A stretch of 5,026 nucleotides of DNA from Streptomyces roseochromogenus subsp. oscitans DS 12.976 (GCF_000497445.1 NZ_CM002285.1:9001956-9006981), one strand, 5' to 3'. Positions 1 through 4,933 are shown, counted from the first letter of the stretch. The notes: generated by a model from the sequence alone, not told the origin. Translations and numbers: made by a program.

Positions 1-646
1 CCCTGGCCGCCTCCTCGTCCGCCCAGCGCTCCGCCGTGTAGGCGACCGCGGTCCGCAGCGGCCGGAGGAACGGGTTGGCGCAGGCGGCGAGTTGGACCAG
101 CAGCAGGTGCCGGTGGTGCCGGGCGGCGAGATGGGCGCGCTCGTGCGCGAACAGCGCGCGGCGCTCCCGGGACGCGAGACAGCCGAGCATCGCGGTGGAC
201 ACCACGATCCGGTCGCGGGGACCGCCCGGCAGGGCGTAGGCGTACGGCGTGGTGTCGGGCAGCACCGCCACCGGCGTGCGCGGCAGCCCCCGCAGCGCGG
301 CGTGGGCGCGGCGCCGTACCCGGCCGTGTCGCAACAGGGCGCGGGCGCAGCTCGCCACGACCGCGAGCAGCGCGGGGATCGCGGCCTTCCCGGCGATCTC
401 GTGCCGGGGCACGCTCTCGCGCACCTCGGGGTCCGACCAGCCGTCCGGCAGGGGATTGCCGGGCAGCTGGGCCGTGCCGACGACCATCAGCAGCGCCAGA
501 CACAGCGTGCTGCACAGCGCCATCACCGTGGAGACGCCGGTCAGCAGCAGGGTGGCGGTGCGCGGATGGAGGCGTTGCTCGGCCAGGCGCGCGATCGGCC
601 AGGCCGTGAGCGGCAGGATCAGGGGGAGGAGGGCGAAGATTCCCAT
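1..646 (-). CDS. M56-family (BlaR1-like) membrane zinc metalloprotease, partial
   Basis: The 215 N-terminal codons are present; the 3' end lies beyond the left edge. The ATG at 646-644 begins six bases after the upstream repressor's stop, with AGGAC (660-656) as a likely ribosome site, so the two are probably translationally coupled. Hydrophobic segments lie at about residues 2-20, 32-56 and 88-103. The zinc-protease HExxH motif is His168-Glu169-Arg-Ala-His172, in the context ALFAHERAHL. It is followed about 35 residues later by a Glu206-Arg-Trp-Ala-Asp-Glu segment, which matches the M56 pattern that supplies the third zinc ligand. Known for the family: BlaR1/MecR1-type proteins sense a signal at the membrane and cause cleavage or release of a cognate BlaI/MecI repressor. 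Many actinobacterial M56 proteins are short and lack the extracellular penicillin-binding sensor domain. Whether this one has it cannot be judged because it is cut, so the inducer is unknown. Confidence 0.9.
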   Translation of the reverse strand, partial: MGIFALLPLILPLTAWPIARLAEQRLHPRTATLLLTGVSTVMALCSTLCLALLMVVGTAQLPGNPLPDGWSDPEVRESVPRHEIAGKAAIPALLAVVASCARALLRHGRVRRRAHAALRGLPRTPVAVLPDTTPYAYALPGGPRDRIVVSTAMLGCLASRERRALFAHERAHLAARHHRHLLLVQLAACANPFLRPLRTAVAYTAERWADEEAAR

Positions 647-652
647 GCGTGC

Positions 653-1036
653 TCAGTCCTCGTCGGCGGCCTGGTCCAGCAGTTCGCGCAGCACTTGCTC
701 GTCGCCCTCGGGCAGCGCGGTGAGGAAACTCGCCAGCACCGCCCGGCGGTCCTGCTCGCCGTCCAGGACCTTGCGCATCTTCAGCGCGGCGAGCCCCGCC
801 TCGTCCGCGGCGGGCAGCCACACGAACGACCGGCCCTCACGTCTGCGGGTGACGGCGTTCTTCGCCAGCAGGCGCGCGAGCACCGTCATCACCGTCGTGT
901 AGGCGAGGTCGGCCGCCAGGTGCTCCCGCACCCAGCCCGCGGTCACCGGCGCCCCCGCCTCGTGCAGCGCCGCGAGCACCCGTGTTTCCAGCGCACCCTG
1001 CGCCCTGCGCCGGCGGCGCGTGTCGGGCTCCGTCAC
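653..1036 (-). CDS. BlaI/MecI-family winged-helix transcriptional repressor
   Basis: A 127-residue protein, the usual length for BlaI/MecI repressors. After a basic N-terminal tail, residues 14-75 form the winged helix: TAGWVREHL, then AYTTVMTVLARLLAKNAV (recognition helix region), then the wing RRREGRSFVW. Residues 80-125 fit the C-terminal dimerisation helices, including the LASFLTALPEGDEQVLRELL stretch where BlaI proteins are cleaved near a Ser/Asn-Phe bond. I chose the GTG at 1036-1034 because AAGGGAG sits about six bases upstream and the length then fits the family. An in-frame GTG at 1123 would add 29 unconserved residues. The gene is first in an operon with the M56 protease, the standard partner that inactivates this kind of repressor. 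Autoregulation through the inverted repeat at 1182-1197 is likely. The targets are not shown by the sequence; a beta-lactam role should not be assumed. Confidence 0.92.
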   Translation of the reverse strand: MTEPDTRRRRRAQGALETRVLAALHEAGAPVTAGWVREHLAADLAYTTVMTVLARLLAKNAVTRRREGRSFVWLPAADEAGLAALKMRKVLDGEQDRRAVLASFLTALPEGDEQVLRELLDQAADED

Positions 1037-1158
1037 CGCTGTCTCCCTTCTGCCGGGCCGCTCTGCCGGGCCGCGCCTCAACCCCTCGTGCCGGAGGAAC
1101 GTCACATCGTACAGAGCGGTCACCCCTGGCCGGATTCCGCTGCGCGCGGCGGCGTCCG

Positions 1159-1173
1159 GCCGTACCGTACGGC
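1159..1173. promoter_or_regulatory. 15-bp dyad in the blaI-like/terD control region
   Basis: Perfect 7-bp arms GCCGTAC and GTACGGC flank one central base. It is centred 23.5 bp from the BlaI-like site at 1182-1197. It could be a second operator or a hairpin in the repressor leader. I do not recognise it as the site of a named regulator. Confidence 0.4.
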
Positions 1174-1181
1174 TCGTAAAT

Positions 1182-1197
1182 TCTACAGTGTTGTAGA
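1182..1197. promoter_or_regulatory. BlaI/MecI-like operator (TCTACA-GTGT-TGTAGA)
   Basis: Perfect 6-bp inverted repeat with a 4-base spacer and TACA/TGTA cores, the half-sites typical of BlaI/MecI/CopY-family repressors. It lies in an AT-rich patch within GC-rich DNA, 146 bp upstream of the BlaI-like gene's GTG and 58 bp upstream of terD's ATG, so it could control both directions. The spacer is longer than the two or so bases in the best-known MecI and CopY sites, so its ownership by this repressor is likely but unproven. Confidence 0.65.
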
Positions 1198-1211
1198 TTC
1201 AAAGCGGGTTC
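1188..1211 (+). promoter_or_regulatory. Candidate stress-sigma promoter of the terD operon
   Basis: GTGT (1188-1191), 14 bases, then GGGTTC (1206-1211) resembles the Streptomyces SigB/SigH-type pattern GNNT-N14-16-GGGTAY with one mismatch in the -10. It would start transcription near 1218, giving a leader of about 37 bases, and its -35 would lie inside the BlaI-like operator. The consensus is loose, so this could be chance. Confidence 0.25.
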
Positions 1212-1229
1212 GGGACACGGATCCGAACC
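1207..1229 (+). repeat. Inverted repeat GGTTCGG / CCGAACC before terD
   Basis: Perfect 7-bp arms (1207-1213 and 1223-1229) with a 9-base loop, extended by one G-T pair. It ends 25 bases before the terD ATG. In RNA it would form a small hairpin just upstream of the ribosome site GGAGG (1242-1246); in DNA it could be an operator. Confidence 0.45.
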
Positions 1230-1254
1230 GATCGTGAGCGTGGAGGGACGAACC

Positions 1255-1830
1255 ATGGGAGTTTCCCTGGCCAAGGGCGGAAACGTGTCGCTGAGCAAGG
1301 AGGCACCGGGACTGAGCGCGGTACTCGTGGGACTGGGCTGGGACGTGCGGACCACCACGGGCGCCGGCTTCGACCTCGACGCCTCCGCCCTGCTGCTGAA
1401 CAACTCGGGCAAGGTCGTCTCCGACCGTCACTTCGTCTTCTACAACAACCTCACCAGCCCGGACGGCTCCGTCGAGCACACCGGCGACAACCTCACCGGC
1501 GAGGGCGAGGGAGACGACGAGACCCTCAAGGTGAACCTCGCCGCGGTGCCCGCCGAGGTCGACCGGATCGTCTTCCCGGTGTCCATCCACGACGCCGACG
1601 CGCGCGGCCAGAGCTTCGGCCAGGTGCGCAACGCCTTCATCCGTGTCGTCAACCAGTCCGGCGGCGCCGAACTCGCCCGCTACGACCTGTCGGAGGACGC
1701 CTCGACCGAGACCGCGATGGTCTTCGGCGAGCTGTACCGGGCCGGTGGCGAGTGGAAGTTCCGGGCCGTCGGGCAGGGCTACGCCTCCGGACTCGCGGGC
1801 ATCGCGGGCGACTTCGGCGTCAACGTCTGA
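1255..1830 (+). CDS. terD: TerD-family calcium-binding stress protein (first paralogue)
   Basis: A 191-residue protein, the standard length of a single TerD domain covering the whole chain. The family start [15 protein letters not shown] is preserved. Further landmarks are VGLGW (25-29), DLDASALL (40-47), NNLTSPDGS (64-72), the acidic loop [12 protein letters not shown] (75-89), [15 protein letters not shown] (118-124), [10 protein letters not shown] (139-148) and [13 protein letters not shown]. Asp/Asn residues in DLDAS and in GDN...GDDE are the ones TerD proteins use to hold Ca2+, and they are all present. I chose the ATG at 1255, with GGAGG eight bases upstream, over an in-frame GTG at 1234, which would add seven residues before the conserved start. 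The protein is cytosolic, with no signal peptide. TerD proteins are tied to tellurite, phage and general stress resistance, and in Streptomyces to calcium homeostasis and development. It leads a two-gene operon, probably under the divergent control region at 1037-1254. Confidence 0.95.
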   Translation: MGVSLAKGGNVSLSKEAPGLSAVLVGLGWDVRTTTGAGFDLDASALLLNNSGKVVSDRHFVFYNNLTSPDGSVEHTGDNLTGEGEGDDETLKVNLAAVPAEVDRIVFPVSIHDADARGQSFGQVRNAFIRVVNQSGGAELARYDLSEDASTETAMVFGELYRAGGEWKFRAVGQGYASGLAGIAGDFGVNV

Positions 1831-1881
1831 CGCGGTACGGCATACGGCACGGCCAGAGAACGAGAGAGAGCGAGGCGACCG

Positions 1882-2466
1882 GTGTCGGTCAACCTGAGCA
1901 AGGGCCAGCGGATCAGTCTGAGCAAGTCCGACGGCGGTGCGCTGACCGCCGTCCGCATGGGCCTGGGCTGGCAGGCCGCACCGCGCAAGGGGTTCCTGGC
2001 CAAGCTGGCCGGCACCCGTGAGATCGACCTGGACGCCTCCGCCCTCCTGTTCGCGGGCGGACAGCTGACGGACGTCGTCTTCTTCCAGCATCTGGTCAGC
2101 GAGGACGGCTCGGTGCGGCACCTCGGCGACAACCTCACCGGCGGCGCGGGCGCCGGGGATGACGACGAGGTCATCCTGGTGGACCTGCCGCGCGTCCCCG
2201 GCCATGTCGACCAGATCGTCTTCACGGTCAACTCGTTCACCGGGCAGACCTTCACCGAGGTGCAGAACGCGTTCTGCCGGCTGGTCGACGAGCGCACCGG
2301 CCAGGAACTCGCCCGCTACACCCTCAGCGGCGGTGGAGCGTATACGGCACAGATCATGGCGAAGCTCCACCGCGGCGGCTCCGGCTGGCAGTTGACGGCC
2401 CTGGGCGAGCCGGCCGCGGGACGGACGTTCCAGGACCTGCTGCCCGCCGTCGCCGCCCATCTCTGA
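1882..2466 (+). CDS. TerD-family calcium-binding stress protein (second, divergent paralogue)
   Basis: A 194-residue single-domain TerD protein with start MSVNLSKGQRISLSK. It keeps the calcium-site features: [10 protein letters not shown] (47-56), SEDGSVRHLGDNLTG (73-87) and GDDDE (92-96). It differs from the first paralogue by an insert at about residues 34-46 (PRKGFLAKLAGTR), by FTVNSFTGQTFTEVQNAF in place of the usual [19 protein letters not shown], and by a C-terminal tail TFQDLLPAVAAHL. This resembles the TerD/TerZ-like subgroup rather than a recent duplication. The GTG at 1882 is preceded by GAGG six bases away, inside a purine-rich AG run (1862-1875). It lies 51 bp after the first terD with no obvious promoter or hairpin between, so it is probably co-transcribed. 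The two could form hetero-complexes with different calcium behaviour, but that is inference. Confidence 0.93.
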   Translation: MSVNLSKGQRISLSKSDGGALTAVRMGLGWQAAPRKGFLAKLAGTREIDLDASALLFAGGQLTDVVFFQHLVSEDGSVRHLGDNLTGGAGAGDDDEVILVDLPRVPGHVDQIVFTVNSFTGQTFTEVQNAFCRLVDERTGQELARYTLSGGGAYTAQIMAKLHRGGSGWQLTALGEPAAGRTFQDLLPAVAAHL

Positions 2467-2488
2467 GCGGCGGACTCCAGGAGCGGGG

Positions 2489-2755
2489 TCAGTCGCGGGA
2501 GTTGCCGAACAGCAGGCGGTAGCCGATGAGCAGCACCAGGGAGCCACCGATCGCCGCGCCCCAGGTATAGAGGTCGAAGAAGTGCTTCTCCACCGGGCGG
2601 TGGAGGAAGTGGGAGGAGAGCCAGCCTCCGACGAAGGCGCCCGCGATGCCGATCAGCGTCGTGCCGATCAGGCCGCCCGGGTCGCGGCCGGGCAGCAGGA
2701 TCTTGGCGATGGCTCCGGCGAGCAGGCCGAGGATGATCCAGCTGATGATGCCCAC
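2489..2755 (-). CDS. GlsB/YeaQ/YmgE-family small stress membrane protein
   Basis: An 88-residue, very hydrophobic, glycine-rich protein with three likely membrane helices at about residues 2-21, 28-48 and 63-83. The loop LPGRDPGG (21-28) after the first helix and the GxxxG-type spacing in all helices are typical of the GlsB/YeaQ/YmgE ('transglycosylase-associated') family, usually 80-90 residues. The start is the GTG at 2755-2753, with AAGGA seven bases upstream; no ATG is in frame nearby. Known: family members are induced by general or envelope stress, and their biochemical role is unclear. It is convergent with the TerD pair (22 bp between stops) and divergent from the third TerD gene, so it shares the 2756-2999 control region with the latter. 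A common stress response is plausible but unproven. No clear -10/-35 was found for it. Confidence 0.88.
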   Translation of the reverse strand: MGIISWIILGLLAGAIAKILLPGRDPGGLIGTTLIGIAGAFVGGWLSSHFLHRPVEKHFFDLYTWGAAIGGSLVLLIGYRLLFGNSRD

Positions 2756-2893
2756 GATGTTGTCCTTCAGTCGGGTCGGAATCCGCGTCTGGTGCGCCGG
2801 ACGCCGACACTGCGGTTTGCCTGTTCGCGCAAGCCTAGGGGGTTGTCGAGGCCCTCTGGGCAGCGGGTTCGGCCCCTGGTGATGAGCCGTAAA

Positions 2894-2951
2894 GGTTCTG
2901 CAACATGATTAAGACATTGCGCAATCGTGGAACCGATAGCGGCTCAGAACC
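2894..2951. repeat. Widely spaced inverted repeat GGTTCTG / CAGAACC
   Basis: Perfect 7-bp arms at 2894-2900 and 2945-2951 enclose 44 bases that include the palindrome at 2916-2925 and the start of the ECF-like promoter candidate. The half-site GGTTC/GAACC also occurs as an inverted repeat before terD (1207-1229). It could be a paired operator, or chance. Confidence 0.3.
2916..2925. promoter_or_regulatory. 10-bp palindrome ATTGCGCAAT upstream of the third TerD gene
   Basis: A perfect palindrome 75-84 bases before the ATG at 3000, and upstream of the ECF-like -35 candidate at 2929. Nine of its ten bases recur at 4913-4921. It looks like a regulator half- or full site; I cannot name the protein. 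Confidence 0.45.
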
Positions 2952-2954
2952 GTT
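2929..2954 (+). promoter_or_regulatory. Candidate ECF-sigma promoter (GGAAC-N18-GTT)
   Basis: GGAAC (2929-2933), 18 bases, GTT (2952-2954) resembles the SigR/SigE class of Streptomyces ECF promoters (SigR: GGGAAT-N18-GTT). Transcription would start near 2961, leaving a leader of about 38 bases before the ATG at 3000. No better vegetative promoter was found here. The match is short, so this remains a candidate. Confidence 0.35.
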
Positions 2955-2999
2955 GATCATGATGGACGCGGTAAGTGTGAGCGACTGCGGAGGACGTGG

Positions 3000-4151
3000 A
3001 TGAGTGTGTCCCTGACCAAGGGCGGCAATGTGTCGCTGAGCAAGCAGGCCCCGGGTCTGACTGCGGTGACGGTCGGGCTGGGCTGGCAGGCGAACACCGG
3101 GTACGAACCGGACGCCAGCGCGCTGTTGTGCGACCAGTCGGGCCAGGTGCTGTCCGACGGGCACTTCGTCTTCTTCAACAACCTGAGCAGTCCCGACGGT
3201 TCGGTCCGCCACTCCGGCGGCGCCAGTCCGGTCGACGGCGACGCCCAGCGCATCGAGATCGACCTGACCAGGGTCCCGGACCGGGTCGAGAAGATCGTCT
3301 TCCCCGTCTCCCTCTACGAGGGCACGAGCCGAGGTCAGTCCTTCGGCCAGGTGCACCGGGCACACATCCGCGTCCTCGACCGGGACAGCGGCGCCGAAAT
3401 GGCCCGCTACGACCTCGCCCTTGGCGGCCTGTCGACCGAGACGGCACTCGTCTTCGGCGAGCTGTACCGGCACGGCGCGGAGTGGAAGTTCCGCGCGATC
3501 GGCCAGGGGTACGCCTCGGGCCTCGCCGGCATCGCCACGGACTACGGCGTCGCCGTACTGCGGGAGGCGCCCTCGGCACCGAGTCCGGCACCGAGTCCGG
3601 CACCGAGTCCGGCACCGAGTCCGGCCCCGGTCACCACCCCGCAGCCGACCGGCGGTGCAGCTACGCCGCCCGTCCCGCCGAAAACGCTGGCGGTCGCACC
3701 GCCGGCCCCGGCGTCCGCCACATCTCCGCAACCCACCGGGAGTTCGACTGTGACCTGCTTCTTCGACCCCAATCACGGCCCGGGCGTCACGACCGTGACC
3801 TGGTCCCCGCAGTGGGGCGTGCCCCGCCCCGTCCAGACCTGCGGCGCCTGCGCGCAGCGCGTGCAGACCACGGCGCCGCCGTTCTACACCCCGCCGCAGC
3901 AGGGCTATCCGCAGCCCGTGGCACAGGGCTATCCGCAGCAGGGCTATCCGCAGCAGGGGTACCCGCAGCAGGGGTACGGACAGCCGTACGGCGACCACGA
4001 CCACCACCAGCAGGGCGGTGGCCGGCGCTTCGGCACGGGCGCGCTCATCGGCGCTGGCGCGGCCGGCCTCATCGGCGGCGCGCTGCTCAACGAAGCGTTC
4101 GACGACGATGAGCCGGAAGTCGTGGTCAACAACTACTACGAGGAGGACTGA
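3000..4151 (+). CDS. TerD-domain fusion protein with Cys/His module, QGY repeats and glycine zipper
   Basis: A 383-residue protein, twice the length of a normal TerD protein. The ATG at 3000 follows GGAGGA with a five-base gap. Residues 1-187 are a TerD domain ([71 protein letters not shown]). The calcium loop is altered: the usual GDNLTG...GDDE is replaced by GGASPVDGDAQ (73-83), and the first Asp of DLDAS is Glu (EPDAS). Residues 188-250 are a Pro/Ala/Ser/Thr linker with four exact APSP repeats. Residues 251-290 hold Cys253, His259 and Cys281-Gly-Ala-Cys284, suggestive of a small metal-binding fold. Residues 298-330 are Gln-Gly-Tyr-Pro repeats, followed by DHDHH and a GGGRR hinge. Residues 346-364 form a glycine-zipper-like hydrophobic segment, and the tail is acidic (DDDEPEVVVNNYYEED). 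There is no signal peptide. I infer a TerD protein adapted for membrane or self-association; the tail's function is unknown. Confidence 0.92.
   Translation: MSVSLTKGGNVSLSKQAPGLTAVTVGLGWQANTGYEPDASALLCDQSGQVLSDGHFVFFNNLSSPDGSVRHSGGASPVDGDAQRIEIDLTRVPDRVEKIVFPVSLYEGTSRGQSFGQVHRAHIRVLDRDSGAEMARYDLALGGLSTETALVFGELYRHGAEWKFRAIGQGYASGLAGIATDYGVAVLREAPSAPSPAPSPAPSPAPSPAPVTTPQPTGGAATPPVPPKTLAVAPPAPASATSPQPTGSSTVTCFFDPNHGPGVTTVTWSPQWGVPRPVQTCGACAQRVQTTAPPFYTPPQQGYPQPVAQGYPQQGYPQQGYPQQGYGQPYGDHDHHQQGGGRRFGTGALIGAGAAGLIGGALLNEAFDDDEPEVVVNNYYEED
3574..3621 (+). repeat. Four perfect 12-bp tandem repeats (CGGCACCGAGTC) in the TerD fusion linker
   Basis: Four identical adjacent copies encode four APSP units in the Pro-rich linker after the TerD domain. 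The period is four codons, so gain or loss of copies by slippage changes linker length without breaking the frame. Exact identity even at wobble positions suggests recent expansion. Confidence 0.9.
3897..3989 (+). repeat. QQGYP-coding repeat tract in the TerD fusion
   Basis: A 15-bp unit of the type CAG-CAG-GGC/G-TAT/C-CCG recurs about four to five times, with synonymous differences, encoding QGYPQ-type pentapeptides at residues 300-330. Gln/Gly/Tyr/Pro-rich tracts like this are disordered and can promote self-association. Confidence 0.85.
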
Positions 4152-4205
4152 GCCCTCTCCCGCGAGGATCGAGTCCTCTGCCAGGAGGACTGAGCCCTCC
4201 CCCAT
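4143..4205 (+). repeat. Three 21-bp tandem repeats spanning the stop of the TerD fusion
   Basis: Units lie at 4143-4163, 4164-4184 and 4185-4205, each beginning GAGGA and containing a CCTC/TCCTC complement, so each can fold into a short hairpin. Copies 1 and 3 share GAGGACTGAGCCCTC; copy 2 differs at several bases. Copy 1 contains the terminal GAG-GAC-TGA of the gene. The 21-bp period keeps the reading frame. Confidence 0.85.
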
Positions 4206-4212
4206 GTCTCCT

Positions 4213-4234
4213 GGCCCGCGCTCCCACGCGGGCC
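4213..4234 (+). terminator. Probable terminator hairpin after the TerD fusion
   Basis: Perfect 8-bp all-GC stem GGCCCGCG / CGCGGGCC with a 6-base loop, 61 bases after the stop. There is no T run behind it, which is common for Streptomyces terminators. It sits before the likely arsR promoter region. Confidence 0.6.
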
Positions 4235-4326
4235 GTCCCGCAGCCGCCCGAACGCCGGAACCCGCCGCCTACACTGGGTGGGCGCCTGTACGTCGGTCGT
4301 GACGAACGCGGGGACGGGAGAAGACT

Positions 4327-4689
4327 GTGACGGAGAACGCCGCCGGCTTCGAGGATCCACCCGCCGAGGTACTGGCGGAGGCCGCGGCGGCGTTCGGCCT
4401 GCTCGCCTCCTCCGCCCGGCTGCACCTGATGTGGGCCCTGGCGCAGGGGGAGAGCGATGTCACGCATCTCGCCGACCGGGTGGGTGGCGCTCTGCCCGCG
4501 GTCAGTCAGCACCTGGCGAAGCTGAAACTGGCCGGACTCGTCCGCTCCCGCCGCGAGGGCCGCCGGCAGGTCTACTACATCGACGACCCCGACGTCGTGA
4601 CCCTGGTCCGGGTGATGGTGGGCCAGCTGACCGCGCGCTCGCGTCACGCCGCCACGCCTTTCCAGGGCCTGCGCCGGACGGGCGGCTGA
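4327..4689 (+). CDS. ArsR/SmtB-family winged-helix regulator
   Basis: A 120-residue protein with an ArsR-type fold: helix AAAFGLLASSARLHLMWAL (21-38), then DVTHLADRVGGALPAVSQHLAKLKLAGLVRSRREGRRQVYYI, in which LPAVSQHLAKLKLAGLV (56-72) is the recognition helix and RREGRRQVYYI (75-85) the wing. The start is the GTG at 4327, with GGGAG seven to eleven bases upstream. Family members are repressors released by metal ions or other signals. The usual alpha-3 cysteine motif (ELCVCDL type) is DVTHL here, and the alpha-5 D-x-H...H-x-x-H/E set is not intact (Asp87, Asp89 and a lone His107 near the end), so the signal may be a non-canonical metal site or not a metal. It is a stand-alone gene between two hairpins; its partner may lie to the right. 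TACACT (4270-4275) is a possible -10 without a convincing -35. Confidence 0.9.
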   Translation: MTENAAGFEDPPAEVLAEAAAAFGLLASSARLHLMWALAQGESDVTHLADRVGGALPAVSQHLAKLKLAGLVRSRREGRRQVYYIDDPDVVTLVRVMVGQLTARSRHAATPFQGLRRTGG

Positions 4690-4693
4690 GAGC

Positions 4694-4724
4694 ACCGCGC
4701 ACGCGTACGGCCGCCCTGCGCGGT
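4694..4724 (+). terminator. Probable terminator hairpin after arsR
   Basis: Perfect 8-bp arms ACCGCGCA (4694-4701) and TGCGCGGT (4717-4724) around a 15-base loop begin five bases after the arsR stop. A second mini-hairpin CCGT-TT-ACGG follows at 4725-4734. There is no long T run. Confidence 0.55.
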
Positions 4725-4775
4725 CCGTTTACGGCCCTGTGTGCGTTTCGCCCCCTCCTGGATGTGGCCCGGCTA

Positions 4776-4796
4776 CGTTCTTATATCCGTTCTTAT
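4776..4796. repeat. AT-rich direct repeat CGTTCTTAT, 12-bp period
   Basis: Two perfect 9-base copies at 4776-4784 and 4788-4796 start exactly 12 bp apart in a conspicuously AT-rich patch of otherwise GC-rich DNA. It lies just upstream of a possible -10 element TAGACT (4807-4812), a position suited to an activator or repressor binding one face of the helix. The binding protein is unknown; the adjacent ArsR protein is one candidate. Confidence 0.5.
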
Positions 4797-4806
4797 GTAT
4801 GGCGCG

Positions 4807-4812
4807 TAGACT
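4807..4812 (+). promoter_or_regulatory. Possible -10 element TAGACT
   Basis: Matches the Streptomyces TANNNT -10 pattern. A start near 4819 would give a leader of about 30 bases before the small ORF at 4850. No good -35 is visible at 16-18 bp, so it might need an activator at the direct repeats 4776-4796. Confidence 0.3.
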
Positions 4813-4849
4813 CCCGATCTCGTACCGGCCCGGTCCGCACAGAGGTTCC

Positions 4850-4912
4850 ATGAGGCACCTCAGCTGTGAATCGTGTGTGTATCTGTGCTGTTCGAGGCCG
4901 CTCGTTTGTTAG
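4850..4912 (+). CDS. Possible Cys-rich leader peptide, 20 codons
   Basis: ATG to TAG with 20 codons, five of them Cys (residues 6, 9, 13, 14 and 20), four written TGT. AGAGG lies four bases before the ATG, rather close for a ribosome site. Cys is rare in Streptomyces proteins, so 25% Cys is striking, but the stretch is a GT-rich tract that would yield TGT codons by chance. Cys-rich upstream ORFs that regulate sulfur or redox genes are known in mycobacteria. The ORF is followed after 21 bases by the hairpin at 4934-4954, an attenuator-like order. It could equally be non-coding. Confidence 0.3.
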   Translation: MRHLSCESCVYLCCSRPLVC

Positions 4913-4933
4913 ATTGCGCAACCACGCAAGCAA

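Noticed and set aside
1..1036. Beta-lactam resistance regulator pair (blaI/blaR1 proper)
   Set aside because: No beta-lactamase or penicillin-binding sensor domain is visible, and BlaI/M56 pairs are numerous in actinobacteria with other targets, so a resistance role is not supported.
92..1237. Long plus-strand open frame of 381 codons
   Set aside because: It is the antisense of the M56 and BlaI-like genes, is Arg/Gln/Gly-rich with no family features, and follows from high G+C third positions on the other strand.
2467..2488. Shared bidirectional terminator between terD2 and the GlsB-type gene
   Set aside because: Only a 22-bp gap with a 4-bp CTCC/GGAG complement, too weak to call.
1183..2547. 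Minus-strand open frame of 454 codons opposite the TerD pair
   Set aside because: It is a shadow of the two TerD genes, which show clear family motifs and ribosome sites on the plus strand.
2996..4111. Plus-strand frame overlapping the TerD fusion
   Set aside because: It has no recognisable domain, and the 3000 frame encodes an unmistakable TerD domain.
2835..4205. Minus-strand open frame of 456 codons opposite the TerD fusion
   Set aside because: Its Arg/Val-rich repeats mirror the plus-strand repeats; it has no motifs or good start.
3574..4205. CRISPR-like array or mobile-element ends
   Set aside because: The repeats here are short, adjacent coding tandem repeats or a stop-codon triplication without spacers. 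No transposase, terminal inverted repeats or target duplication was seen.
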